A DNA stretch of 64,000 bases from Promicromonospora thailandica (GTDB lineage Bacteria; Actinomycetota; Actinomycetes; Actinomycetales; Cellulomonadaceae), in the NCBI RefSeq assembly GCF_024171955.1, contig NZ_JAMTCS010000009.1, positions 186,001 through 250,000 of the forward strand, in the 5' to 3' direction. The notes below the pieces were generated by a model. It did not search any database. It saw only the letters and a list, made by a program, of their open reading frames with translations, and had not been told where the DNA came from. The stretch's first letter is position 1; each line of letters begins with the position of its first letter. The position numbers and the translations under genes are program-made. This document shows positions 8,584 to 16,859 of this stretch, piece after piece.

Positions 8584-9636
8584 ATGACATCGAGAACCTC
8601 CCACAGCGCCCAGCACCCCCTCGGAACCGGCTTCACCCCGGCGTCCACGGCGGACGACGTGCTGCGCGGCATCGACCTGACCGGTACGAACGTGATCGTC
8701 ACCGGTGGCCACAACGGCATCGGGCACGAGACCACCCGGGCCCTGGCGGCCGCGGGCGCCACCGTCACCGTCGCCGCACGCAACCCCGACCGGGCCGCGG
8801 AGCGGCTGGCCGGCATCCCACGCGTCGAGACCAGCCGGCTGGACCTCATGGACCCGGCGTCGGTCGACGCGTTCGTGGGTCGCTACCTCGACTCCGGTCG
8901 CGCCCTGCACGTGCTGGTCAACAACGCGGGGATCATGGCGGGCCCCCTGGTGCGCGACGCGCGGGGCTACGAGTCGCAGCTCGCGACCAACCACCTGGGC
9001 CACTTCCAGCTGACCCTGGGCCTGCTGCCCGCGCTGCGGGCGGCGCACGGCGCGCGCGTGGTCAACCTGACCTCCGGGGGGCACCGTCTCTCGGACATCC
9101 GGTGGGACGACCCCCACTTCACGTCGGGCTACGACGACCTGGGCATGCTGGCCTACGGCCAGTCCAAGACCGCGAACGTGCTCTTCGCCGTTGAGCTGGA
9201 CCGGCGCTGGGCCGCCGACGGCATCCGCGGGTACGCCGTGCACCCCGGCATCGTCATGACCACCAGCCTGGGTCCGTTCCTCGCCGAGGGCGAGGAACGG
9301 ACCCCGTGGCTGGACGACGACGCGCAGCGTGCCATGGGGCTGGTCGACGAGGCGGGCGAGCTCGTCATCGACCCCTACCACGAGAAGAAGACCGTCCAGC
9401 AGGGGGCGAGCACGAGCGTGTTCGCGGCCACGAGCCCCCTGCTGGCGGACGTCGGCGGCGTCTACCTCAAGGACAACGACGTCTCCCCGCTCGACGAGTC
9501 GCCCCAGCGGCTGGACTTCACCACCGAGCAGAACCCCGCGGCCACCGTGGTGCCGCACGCGATCGACCCGGTCTCGGCCCGCCGCCTCTGGGCGCTGAGC
9601 GAGGAGCTGGTGCGGGCGGGCACGGCCGAGGCGTGA
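8584..9636 (+). CDS. Short-chain dehydrogenase/reductase (retinol dehydrogenase-like)
   Basis: 350 residues. It has a Rossmann glycine motif TGGHNGIGHE near residue 40, the NNAG motif, and the catalytic pair Tyr191 and Lys195 (YGQSK). The fold and extended C-terminus resemble WW-domain oxidoreductase/retinol-dehydrogenase-like SDRs that act on hydrophobic alcohols or carbonyls with NADP(H). The ATG at 8584 is chosen because it starts the conserved domain just after the promoter region shared with the divergent AraC gene. It is likely under that regulator's control. Confidence 0.85.
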   Translation: MTSRTSHSAQHPLGTGFTPASTADDVLRGIDLTGTNVIVTGGHNGIGHETTRALAAAGATVTVAARNPDRAAERLAGIPRVETSRLDLMDPASVDAFVGRYLDSGRALHVLVNNAGIMAGPLVRDARGYESQLATNHLGHFQLTLGLLPALRAAHGARVVNLTSGGHRLSDIRWDDPHFTSGYDDLGMLAYGQSKTANVLFAVELDRRWAADGIRGYAVHPGIVMTTSLGPFLAEGEERTPWLDDDAQRAMGLVDEAGELVIDPYHEKKTVQQGASTSVFAATSPLLADVGGVYLKDNDVSPLDESPQRLDFTTEQNPAATVVPHAIDPVSARRLWALSEELVRAGTAEA

Positions 9637-9658
9637 CCCGTCGGGCCGCGGGCTCCGG

Positions 9659-10975
9659 TCAGCCGGCCGCCTCGACGGCGGACCGGAGCTCCTCGATGAA
9701 CGCGTCGGCGGCCTGCTCCGGCGTGAGGTCGCCGAACTGCACCCGCTGGTTGTAGCGCGAGAGCATGGTGTCCACCTCGCTGGCGCCGTTCGGGGTGATG
9801 GGCGGGGCGTTCCCCGACCGGTCGGTGACCTGCTCGGTGAAGGTGAGCGCCTTGCGGCCCGCCTCGTCCAGGGTGGGCTCGAGGTCCGCCTGGAACTGCT
9901 CGTTGGCGGGGATGCCGCGCTCCGTGCCGAACGCCTGGGCGACCTCCGGGTCGTTGACGAGGAAGTCGATGAGCAGCGCGGCCTCGGCCGGGTGCTCGGA
10001 CTGGGACGACGCCGCCCAGTACATCGACGGCTTCGGGTACTGGAAGCCCGGCGGCGTGCCCGGGTCGGTGGGCCAGTCCACGATCTCGTAGTCGAAGTCC
10101 GGCGCGGCGGCGGCGATCGCGGTGAACAGGCCGCCGGGCTGGAACGACATCGCGGTCCTGCCGAGCACCGTGTCTCCCTGGTCCAGGGGCAGGCCCTGCT
10201 GCTCGCTCAGGTGCGCCGCGTCCGGCGCCGCGCCGGACTCGATCCAGTCGAGCTCCTGCTGCCAGTAGGCGGCGAGCGTGTCCGGGTCGATGGCGACGTC
10301 GCCCTCGGCGTCGAACAGCTCGTCGCCCCGCTGGCGGGCGAAGATCCCCAGGGAGAACGACTCCCAGCCGAACGGGCTGACGCCGTACGCCTCCCCGCCG
10401 GACGCCTCGCTGATCGCCTCCGCGGCGGCGTCGAAGTCGTCCCAGGTCCAGGTGTCGGTGTCCGGGACCGGCACGCCGTACTTCTCGAAGAGGCTGGTGT
10501 TGAGCACCACGCCGTTGCCGGCCACCCCGATCGGCACCGCGTACAGCCTGCCGTCGACCGTGCCGGAGGCGAGCACGTTCTCGGGCAGCGAGCTCGCGTC
10601 CAGGAACTGCGGTACCGCGTCGAGGTCGAGCAGCGCCCCCCGGCCCGCGTAGGAGGACAGGTAGAGCTGGTCGAACTGCACGACGTCGGGCATGTCCGCG
10701 GCCGCGGCAGTCGTCGCCAGCCGGTCCCAGTAGCCCGACCAGTCCGAGTAGGTGGGCTCCACCGTGATCCTGGGGTGCTCCTTCTCGAACAGCTCGATGG
10801 CGTCGAGCGTCGCCTGGTGGCGGGCGTCCGCACCCCACCAGGTGATCGAGAGGGTGACCTCGCCGTCGCTGAGCTCGGCGTCGGCCGGGTCGGGCGCGAT
10901 GCCGCACCCGGCCAGGCCGAGCACCAGGGTCAGCGCGGAGCCCACCAGCACGGTCCGGCGCGCGGGTCGTTCCAT
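9659..10975 (-). CDS. Sugar ABC transporter substrate-binding lipoprotein
   Basis: 438 residues. The signal peptide ends in the lipobox LAGC with Cys24 as the lipidation site. The mature part is a type-1 extracellular solute-binding protein (VTLSITWWGADARHQA, ...VVQFDQLYLS, and a GGLF hinge region). It captures an oligosaccharide outside the membrane for the two permeases encoded immediately upstream in the same operon. No ATPase gene is present nearby, as usual for actinobacterial CUT1 importers that share an MsiK-type ATPase. The sugar is not predictable; a LacI regulator controls the operon. Confidence 0.9.
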   Translation of the reverse strand: MERPARRTVLVGSALTLVLGLAGCGIAPDPADAELSDGEVTLSITWWGADARHQATLDAIELFEKEHPRITVEPTYSDWSGYWDRLATTAAAADMPDVVQFDQLYLSSYAGRGALLDLDAVPQFLDASSLPENVLASGTVDGRLYAVPIGVAGNGVVLNTSLFEKYGVPVPDTDTWTWDDFDAAAEAISEASGGEAYGVSPFGWESFSLGIFARQRGDELFDAEGDVAIDPDTLAAYWQQELDWIESGAAPDAAHLSEQQGLPLDQGDTVLGRTAMSFQPGGLFTAIAAAAPDFDYEIVDWPTDPGTPPGFQYPKPSMYWAASSQSEHPAEAALLIDFLVNDPEVAQAFGTERGIPANEQFQADLEPTLDEAGRKALTFTEQVTDRSGNAPPITPNGASEVDTMLSRYNQRVQFGDLTPEQAADAFIEELRSAVEAAG

Positions 10976-11013
10976 CGTCGTCCTTCTTTCGGTCGGAGGT
11001 GCCGGTCGCCGCA

Positions 11014-11925
11014 TCACTTGCCCCCGGTGGTCGCGATCCCGCGCAGCAGGAAGCGCTGCCCGAACAGGAACACCAGGAACACCGGGACCAGGGACACGAC
11101 GCTCATCGCGAACAGCGCGCCGAAGTCGGACTGCGACTGGGCGTCGATGAACTGCCGCAGCGCCACCGGGACGGTGTAGAGGTCCGGGTCGGTCACGAAG
11201 ATGAGCTGGGAGAAGAAGTCGTTCCAGGTCCAGATGAACGTGAAGATCGTGGTGGTGGCCAGGGCGGGCACCATCAGGGGCAGGATCACCTGGAGGAAGA
11301 TGCGCGCGTGGCCGGCGCCGTCGATCCGCGCCGCCTCGTCGAGCTCGCGCGGGATGCCGCGCACGAACTGCACCATGAGGAACACGAAGAACGCGTCGGT
11401 GGCGAGCAGCTTGGGCACGATGAGCGGCAGGTAGGTGTTGATCCAGCCGAGCTGGGCGAACAGCACGTACTGCGGGATGATCAGCACGTGCACGGGCAGC
11501 ATGATCGTGAGCAGCATCGCCGCGAACGCCACGGTCTTGGCCCGGAACTTCAGCCGGGCGAACGCGTAGGCGGCCATCGAGCAGGACACCAGGTTGCCGA
11601 CCACCGAGCCCAGCACCACCACCACCGAGTTCAGCAGGTAGCTGCCGAACGGCTTGCTCAGCGCGTTCCAGCCGTCGGGGTAGTGGCTGAGGTCGAACGT
11701 GTCGACGAACAGCCCGGGGTGGGTGAAGATCTGGTCGTTCGGGCGCAGCGAGCTCGTCACCATCCACAGCAGCGGGTAGAGCATCACGACCGCGACCAGG
11801 ATCAGGCCGACGTGGGCCAGGATCCGGGGGCGGCGCCGGCGCTGCGTGACGGTGAGGGGGCGGTCGCCCGGCTCCGCGGCCGGGTCGATGGTCGGGTCGG
11901 GGGTCGCGAGAGTTTCAGTCGTCAT
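11014..11925 (-). CDS. Carbohydrate ABC transporter permease (MalG-like)
   Basis: 303 residues with six predicted membrane helices and the cytoplasmic EAA loop ELDEAARIDGAGHARIF, which docks the ATPase. The C-terminal ending FLLRGIATTGGK is typical of MalG-type CUT1 permeases (RG-x-T-x-GA/GK). The start overlaps the end of the other permease gene by 11 bp, indicating translational coupling. It forms the transmembrane channel together with the MalF-like partner and receives sugar from the lipoprotein encoded downstream. Confidence 0.92.
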   Translation of the reverse strand: MTTETLATPDPTIDPAAEPGDRPLTVTQRRRRPRILAHVGLILVAVVMLYPLLWMVTSSLRPNDQIFTHPGLFVDTFDLSHYPDGWNALSKPFGSYLLNSVVVVLGSVVGNLVSCSMAAYAFARLKFRAKTVAFAAMLLTIMLPVHVLIIPQYVLFAQLGWINTYLPLIVPKLLATDAFFVFLMVQFVRGIPRELDEAARIDGAGHARIFLQVILPLMVPALATTTIFTFIWTWNDFFSQLIFVTDPDLYTVPVALRQFIDAQSQSDFGALFAMSVVSLVPVFLVFLFGQRFLLRGIATTGGK

Positions 11926-12874
11926 AGAACACCCAGTACTTCGAGGCCCAGAAGTTCAGGGCCGTGAACGCGCCGATGATGAGGAGCAGCAGCCAGGCGA
12001 GCGCCGACGCGTACCCCATGCGGAAGCCGGCGAAGCCTTCCTGGTAGAGGTACAGCGAGAAGAAGAGCGTGGAGTCGGTGGGCCCGCCGGAGCCGTTGGA
12101 GACGATGTAGGCCTGCGTGAACGACTGGAAGGTGCCGATCAGGCCGAGCACCAGGTTGAAGAAGATGATGGGGCTGAGCAGGGGCAGCGTGATGGAGCGC
12201 AGCTGCTGCCACCGGTTGGCGCCGTCCGTGGCGGCGGCGTCGTAGTACTGCCGGGGGATCTGCCGCAGGCCCGCGAGGAAGATGACCATGGGCGCGCCGA
12301 ACGTCCAGACGTGCAGCACGATCAGGGTGCCCAGGGCCGTCTCCGGTTCGGCGACCCAGGCGGGTCCGGTGATGCCGAACAGCCCGAGGAACGCGTTGAC
12401 CAGGCCCTCGCCGCCGAAGACGAGGCGCCACAGCACCGCGATGGCGACGCTCGCGCCGAGCAGCGACGGCAGGTACAGCACCGAGCGGTAGAACGCGAGC
12501 CCCCGGATGCCCCGGTCCAGCAGGTACGCCAGCGCGAGGGCGACGACGAGCTGGATGGGCACCGACACCACCACGTAGGTGAGCGTCGCGGCCAGCGACC
12601 GCCCCAGGCGCTCGTCGCCGAGCATGCGCTGGACGTTCTCCAGGCCCACGAAGTTCGGGTCCTGCAGCAGGTTGTAGTCGGTGAACGCGAGGTACAGGGA
12701 GGCCAGCACCGGGCCGACGGTGATGCCGAACAGGCCCACGAGCCACGGCGCCAGGAACACCAGCGCGGCGCGGGAGTCCCGGCGTCGCTCCTTGGCCTCG
12801 GCCTCCTTCTGCGCGGGCGAGAGGCGGCCTCGGCCGGTGCGCCGCAGGGTGCGCAGCTCGCCGATCGCGCTCAC
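11915..12874 (-). CDS. Carbohydrate ABC transporter permease (MalF-like)
   Basis: 319 residues with six membrane segments, an N-terminal charged cytosolic tail, and an EAA loop in the form QYYDAAATDGANRWQQL. This is typical of MalF-type CUT1 permeases of actinobacteria. The GTG start at 12874 has no Shine-Dalgarno of its own. It overlaps by GTGA the stop of a 14-codon reading frame that does have a strong ribosome-binding site, so initiation is probably coupled to it. It is the first structural gene of the importer operon controlled by the LacI operators upstream. Confidence 0.9.
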   Translation of the reverse strand: MSAIGELRTLRRTGRGRLSPAQKEAEAKERRRDSRAALVFLAPWLVGLFGITVGPVLASLYLAFTDYNLLQDPNFVGLENVQRMLGDERLGRSLAATLTYVVVSVPIQLVVALALAYLLDRGIRGLAFYRSVLYLPSLLGASVAIAVLWRLVFGGEGLVNAFLGLFGITGPAWVAEPETALGTLIVLHVWTFGAPMVIFLAGLRQIPRQYYDAAATDGANRWQQLRSITLPLLSPIIFFNLVLGLIGTFQSFTQAYIVSNGSGGPTDSTLFFSLYLYQEGFAGFRMGYASALAWLLLLIIGAFTALNFWASKYWVFYDD

Positions 12875-12915
12875 GGTGTGCCGCCGTGCGGGAGGGTGCG
12901 GCGGAATCGGGACAT
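12871..12915 (-). CDS. 14-codon upstream reading frame (leader peptide) of the sugar ABC operon
   Basis: An ATG at 12915 sits five bases after a consensus AAGGAG and opens a short frame encoding MSRFRRTLPHGGTP. Its TGA overlaps the GTG start of the MalF-like permease. This is the only good ribosome-binding site in the leader. The simplest reading is a leader peptide that loads ribosomes for coupled translation of the permease. It could instead be the remnant of an N-terminal extension lost by frameshift. It is not a known peptide family. Confidence 0.5.
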   Translation of the reverse strand: MSRFRRTLPHGGTP

Positions 12916-12955
12916 GGATGCTCCTTCGGATCCTGTGGCGTGCGTCGGTGCAGAT

Positions 12956-12969
12956 AGTGAACGTTCACT
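12956..12969. promoter_or_regulatory. LacI-family operator 1
   Basis: Perfect 14-bp palindrome AGTGAACGTTCACT with the central CG typical of LacI/GalR sites. It lies downstream of the leftward promoter and upstream of the rightward lacI gene. Its centre is 33 bp (about three helical turns) from that of the second operator. Confidence 0.8.
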
Positions 12970-12983
12970 TTTCGACCGCCGTC

Positions 12984-13012
12984 ACGCTAGTGAACGTTCA
13001 CTATGCTGTCAA
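12984..13012 (-). promoter_or_regulatory. Promoter of the sugar ABC operon
   Basis: Leftward TTGACA (13012-13007) and TAGCGT (12989-12984) are separated by exactly 17 bp. A LacI-type operator fills most of the spacer, so bound repressor would exclude RNA polymerase. Confidence 0.75.
12988..13003. promoter_or_regulatory. LacI-family operator 2
   Basis: Perfect 16-bp palindrome TAGTGAACGTTCACTA between the -35 and -10 of the ABC promoter, and close to a possible -10 (TATGCT) for lacI. Two repressor dimers could bind on one face of the DNA and shut off both divergent units. Confidence 0.82.
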
Positions 13013-13049
13013 CGGTCATGTCGGCCGACGGGACCGGAAGGGAACATGC

Positions 13050-14099
13050 ATGTCCGAGGACGCGGTGCGGCGACCGACGATCGTCGAGGTGGCGCGCCTG
13101 GCCCAGGTCTCCCACCAGACGGTCTCGCGGTACCTGCGGCACAACGGCGGGCTCAAGCCCGAGACCGTCCGCCGCGTGGAGGCGGCGATCGAGGAGCTCG
13201 GCTACCGACCCAACCTGGTCGCCCGGTCCATGCGCACGCGGCGCACCGGCCGGCTGGCGGTGCTGCTGCCGGCCAACGTCGCCGCCCTGCCGACCCGGCT
13301 GCTCGGCGCCGCGGCGACGGCGGCCCACGAGGCCGGGTTCCTCATGGAGATCGTCACGGTCGAGGGCGGGCCGCAGGAGCGGACGGACCGCGCGCGCGAC
13401 CTCATCACCTCCGGGCAGGTCGAGGGCGTGCTCTCGCTCAGCTCGCTGCCCGGGCTCAGCGACCGGCCCTCCACGCCGTCCAGTGCGGCGTGCGTGGTCG
13501 TGGGGGAGTACGACGAGGAGCTCCGCGGTATCGGCGAGCTGGCCGACGGCTCCATGGTGGGCGAGATCATCGAGCACCTCGCCGGGCTGGGGCACCGCGA
13601 CTTCCTGCATGTCGCGGGTCCGGAGACCTGGGCGTCCGCGCGGGCCCGGCGCGCCGTCTACCTGGAGGTGGTCGACCGGCTCGGCCTCACCTCGCACGGC
13701 GTGGTCGACGGCGACTGGTCGGCCCGCGCGGGCTACGACGCGATCCACGCGCTGCCCGCGACGAGTCCGGTCACGGCCGTGATCGCGGCGAACGACCCGA
13801 CCGCGACCGGTGTGGTGCGGGCCGCGCTCGAACGGGGCTGGGGCGTGCCGGAGCACCTGAGCGTGGTGGGCTGGGACGACGCCGAGCTGGTCCAGTACGC
13901 CACGCCGTCGCTGTCGAGCGTCGCGGTCGACCGGGAGGGCCAGGGAACCGACGCGATGCGCCGGCTGATCGCGCTCGTGCGGGGCGAGGAGCCGCCCGCA
14001 CCCGTGGCCCGGCCGCTGAACCGGCTCATGCTGCGCGAGTCGACGGGGCCGGCGCAGCCGGGCGGCGTGAAGCCGCCGGGCGCGGCCGGCGGCACCTAG
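13050..14099 (+). CDS. LacI-family transcriptional repressor of the sugar importer
   Basis: 349 residues. The N-terminal helix-turn-helix and hinge helix (TIVEVARLAQVSHQTVSRYL, about residues 10-29, then YRPNLVARSMRT) precede a periplasmic-binding-protein-like sensor domain. The sensor has the usual VVGWDD and SLSSVAVDR motifs near the C-terminus. It is divergent from the ABC importer, and twin palindromes lie between them, so it almost certainly represses that operon until its sugar binds. The ATG at 13050 follows GGAAGGGAAC. A nearby ATG at 13046 is out of frame. Confidence 0.92.
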   Translation: MSEDAVRRPTIVEVARLAQVSHQTVSRYLRHNGGLKPETVRRVEAAIEELGYRPNLVARSMRTRRTGRLAVLLPANVAALPTRLLGAAATAAHEAGFLMEIVTVEGGPQERTDRARDLITSGQVEGVLSLSSLPGLSDRPSTPSSAACVVVGEYDEELRGIGELADGSMVGEIIEHLAGLGHRDFLHVAGPETWASARARRAVYLEVVDRLGLTSHGVVDGDWSARAGYDAIHALPATSPVTAVIAANDPTATGVVRAALERGWGVPEHLSVVGWDDAELVQYATPSLSSVAVDREGQGTDAMRRLIALVRGEEPPAPVARPLNRLMLRESTGPAQPGGVKPPGAAGGT

Positions 14100-14109
14100 G
14101 ATCGTCGGC

Positions 14110-15066
14110 GTGAGCCCGACCGACCGGAGCAACCATCAGATCGCGGTGCTCGTGCTCGAGGGCGCCAAGCCGCTCGACGTCGGCATCCCCGCGCAGGTGT
14201 TCTCCAACCGGCCGAGCATGCCCTACGAGGTGCGCGTCTGCGGCGCTGCGCCCGGCCTCGTGACCGGCGGCGACGGGCTGTCCTACCACGTGGCCGAGGG
14301 GCTGGACGCGCTGGAGCGCGCCGACACCGTCTTCGTGCCCGGCTACCGGACACCGGCCGACGCCGACCCGCCGGGCGTCGTCGTCGACGCGCTCAAGGCC
14401 GCGCACGCGCGCGGGGCGCGGCTGGCCGCGATCTCGACCGGGGCGTTCGCGCTCGCGGCGACCGGCCTGCTCGACGGGCGGCGCGCGACCACCCACTGGC
14501 ACTACACCCGGGCGCTGCGCGAGCGGTACCCGCGGGTGCAGGTCGACGAGAACGTGCTGTTCGTCGACGAGGGCGCCGTGCTGACCTCGGCCGGTGCGGC
14601 CTCGGGCATCGACCTGTGCCTGCACCTGGTGCGCCGCGACCACGGCGTGGGCCTGTCCAACCACGTGGCCCGGCGGCTGGTCGCCGCGCCCTACCGCAGC
14701 GGGGGACAGGCGCAGTACGTGCCCCGCAGCGTGCCCGAACCGCTCGGCGACCTGTTCGCCGACACGCGTGCCTGGGCCCTGGAGCACCTCGCCGAGCCGC
14801 TCACGCTGGAGGCGCTCGCGCGCAACGCGCGGGTCTCGGCGCGCACCTTCTCGCGGCGGTTCGTCGAGGACACGGGCTACACGCCCATGCAGTGGGTGCT
14901 GCGCGCGCGGGTGGACCTGGCGCGCGAGCTGCTGGAGCGCAGCGACCTGGGCGTGGAGCAGATCGCGCACCGCGTGGGGCTGGGCACGGCGGCCAACCTG
15001 CGCCTGCACTTCCACCGGATCCTCGGCACGTCCCCCACGGAGTACCGGCACACGTTCTCGGCGTGA
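14110..15066 (+). CDS. GlxA-type transcriptional regulator (DJ-1/PfpI plus AraC domains)
   Basis: 318 residues. The first about 170 form a class I glutamine-amidotransferase-like (DJ-1/PfpI) domain, beginning IAVLVLEGAKPLDVGIPAQVF, which serves as a sensor and not as an enzyme in this family. The last about 100 form an AraC-type double helix-turn-helix (TLEALARNARVSARTFSRRF, then IAHRVGLGTAANLRLHF and SPTEYR). It starts with GTG 10 bp after the lacI stop and may be cotranscribed. The target genes are unknown. Confidence 0.88.
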   Translation: MSPTDRSNHQIAVLVLEGAKPLDVGIPAQVFSNRPSMPYEVRVCGAAPGLVTGGDGLSYHVAEGLDALERADTVFVPGYRTPADADPPGVVVDALKAAHARGARLAAISTGAFALAATGLLDGRRATTHWHYTRALRERYPRVQVDENVLFVDEGAVLTSAGAASGIDLCLHLVRRDHGVGLSNHVARRLVAAPYRSGGQAQYVPRSVPEPLGDLFADTRAWALEHLAEPLTLEALARNARVSARTFSRRFVEDTGYTPMQWVLRARVDLARELLERSDLGVEQIAHRVGLGTAANLRLHFHRILGTSPTEYRHTFSA

Positions 15067-15098
15067 GCTCGGTCCGTTGCACCGCCCGGCCGACTGGA

Positions 15099-15158
15099 TT
15101 CGGTCCCTTGCCTCGAGGTCGGTCCTTCGAAGGACCGACCTCGAGGCAGGCGACCGAA
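15099..15158. repeat. Dispersed palindromic element, copy A
   Basis: The core at 15109-15148 is a perfect 40-bp palindrome centred on TCGA. Flanking TTCGGTC and GACCGAA extend the symmetry to 60 bp. It shares the centre (GGTCC-n-TCGA-n-GGACC) and arm sequence with three other intergenic copies at 18073, 27654 and 48692. A further half-copy (CGGTCCGTTGCACCG) lies just upstream around 15070. It probably forms a very stable hairpin in RNA and may act as terminator. Confidence 0.85.
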
Positions 15159-15179
15159 CTCAGGGAGCGGGGCGCGCAG

Positions 15180-15275
15180 GTGACCGAGCTCAGGTGTCTC
15201 AGGTGTCTCAGGTGTGGCGCGATCCTTGCGAGGTATGGCGAAACACCTGGCGTGATCCTTGCGCCCACGGTCTTT
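15180..15275 (+). repeat. Short direct repeats upstream of gap
   Basis: Three tandem AGGTGTCTC-like units are followed by two copies of GGCGYGATCCTTGCG about 40 bp apart. The second is preceded by an AACACCTGG that mirrors the AGGTGT units. No clear promoter hexamers were identified. The block sits 65-160 bp before the GAPDH start and may be its regulatory region. Confidence 0.45.
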
Positions 15276-15338
15276 CCAGCCGCTTTCGCCGCCGACGGCC
15301 GCGCCGCAGCATGGTGGGGACGAAAGGACACGGAACCC

Positions 15339-16337
15339 ATGACCCGTATCGCCATCAACGGCTTCGGCCGCATCGGCCGCAACTCCCTGCGCGCGCTCCT
15401 GGAGCGTGACAGCACGCTCGAGGTCGTCGCGATCAACGACCTCACCGCCCCGGACGCCCTGGCGCACCTGCTCAAGTACGACAGCGCGCTCGGCCGCCTC
15501 GGCCGGCCCGTGGAGGTCGACGGCGACGAGCTCGTCGTCGACGGGCACCGCATCCGGGTGCTCGGCGAGCGCGAGCCCGCCAAGCTGCCCTGGGCCGAGC
15601 TCGACGTCGACATCGTGCTGGAGTCCACCGGACGCTTCACCTCGGCCGACGCCGCCCGCGCCCACCTCGGCGCCGGCGCCCGCCGCGTGCTGGTCAGCGC
15701 CCCCGCCGCCGGTGCCGACGTGACCCTCGCGTACGGCGTGAACACCGACGCCTACGACCCGGCCGCGCACACGATCGTGTCCAACGCGTCCTGCACCACG
15801 AACGCGCTCGCGCCGCTGGCCTCGGTGCTCGACGACCTGGCCGGCATCGAGCACGGCTTCATGACCACCGTGCACGCCTACACGCAGGAGCAGAACCTGC
15901 AGGACGGCCCTCACCGCGACTGGCGCCGGGCGCGCGCCGCGGCGGTCAACATCGCGCCGACCACGACAGGCGCCGCCAAGGCGATCGGCCTGGTGCTGCC
16001 GGGCCTGGACGGCAAGCTGTCGGGCGACTCGATCCGCGTGCCCGTGCCGGTCGGCTCCCTCGTGGAGCTGAACACCACCGTCGAGCGCGAGGTCACCCGT
16101 GACGAGGTGCTCGCCGCCTACCGCACCGCGGCCGACGGCCCCCTCAAGGGCATCCTCGACTACTCCGACGAGCCGCTGGTCTCCAGCGACATCACCGGCG
16201 AGGCGGCGTCCGCCATCTTCGACGCGGCCCTGGTCCGCGTCGAGGGCAGGCACGTCAAGGTCGTGGCCTGGTACGACAACGAGTGGGGCTTCTCCAACCG
16301 GGTCATCGACACCCTGGAGCTGCTGGCCCGCTCCTGA
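15339..16337 (+). CDS. gap: Type I glyceraldehyde-3-phosphate dehydrogenase
   Basis: 332 residues, the normal length. It converts glyceraldehyde 3-phosphate to 1,3-bisphosphoglycerate in cytosolic glycolysis. The sequence shows the NAD-binding INGFGRIGR start, Asp34 of the NAD-selective type, the active-site SNASCTTN with Cys152, and the C-terminal WYDNEWGFSNR. The ATG follows a GAAAGGA ribosome-binding site. It is monocistronic, not in the gap-pgk-tpi cluster usual for Micrococcales, so it may be a second or alternative isozyme. Its 3' end overlaps a convergent phosphatase gene by 35 bp. Confidence 0.95.
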   Translation: MTRIAINGFGRIGRNSLRALLERDSTLEVVAINDLTAPDALAHLLKYDSALGRLGRPVEVDGDELVVDGHRIRVLGEREPAKLPWAELDVDIVLESTGRFTSADAARAHLGAGARRVLVSAPAAGADVTLAYGVNTDAYDPAAHTIVSNASCTTNALAPLASVLDDLAGIEHGFMTTVHAYTQEQNLQDGPHRDWRRARAAAVNIAPTTTGAAKAIGLVLPGLDGKLSGDSIRVPVPVGSLVELNTTVEREVTRDEVLAAYRTAADGPLKGILDYSDEPLVSSDITGEAASAIFDAALVRVEGRHVKVVAWYDNEWGFSNRVIDTLELLARS

Positions 16338-16773
16338 GCGCGGCACCGGCCTCCTCGACCCAGTGCCGCTGGCGCCGGGTCTCCACCGCGCGCGGGTGGT
16401 AGTGCGCGCGCACCCAGGCCACCGCGCCGGACGGGTCGACGCCGCTCAGCACCGCCAGGAGCGCGAGCGCCGTCCCCGTCCGGCCGACGCCCCCGCCGCA
16501 CGCGATCTCGACCCGTTCGGACCCCGCCCGGGTGTGGGCCTCGCGGAGGGCGGCCAGGGCGTCGTCGGTGGAGGCGGGCAGACCGAAGTCGCGCCACCGC
16601 ACCCACCGGTACTCCCAGCCCGCCACCCGGGGGTCGCGCCCGCGCAGGTAGACCGCGAGGTCGGGCGGGGGCGCGTCCCCGCGAGGCCTGCGCAGGCCCG
16701 TGCCGCGCACGCGCCGCCCGTCGGGCAGCTCCACGACGCCGTCGGCCGGTGGCCACGTGCGGGTCTGCTCCAT
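16303..16773 (-). CDS. Small tyrosine-phosphatase-like protein
   Basis: 156 residues from the ATG at 16773. The P-loop C-G-G-G-V-G-R-T-G matches the CX5R(S/T) signature of cysteine-based protein phosphatases. An upstream Asp-rich region could supply the general acid. Small phosphatases of this kind are common, little-studied actinobacterial proteins. An in-frame start 27 bp further upstream is possible, but a -10-like TAGCGT (16787-16782) sits 8 nt before the chosen ATG, suggesting a leaderless message. The gene is convergent with gap and its last 35 bp overlap the gap coding end. The substrate is unknown. Confidence 0.72.
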   Translation of the reverse strand: MEQTRTWPPADGVVELPDGRRVRGTGLRRPRGDAPPPDLAVYLRGRDPRVAGWEYRWVRWRDFGLPASTDDALAALREAHTRAGSERVEIACGGGVGRTGTALALLAVLSGVDPSGAVAWVRAHYHPRAVETRRQRHWVEEAGAALRSGPAAPGCR

Positions 16774-16859
16774 GGCGCTCACGCTATCCGCGGCGCCCAC
16801 CGATGAGTACTGCGGTTCCCCGCAGTCGACAGGGGAGGCGAACCGGAAGGAGCACCCGG

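Noticed and set aside
11922-12968. A 348-codon minus-strand frame overlapping the MalF-like gene
   Set aside because: It lacks hydrophobic segments and is out of phase with the clear permease frame.
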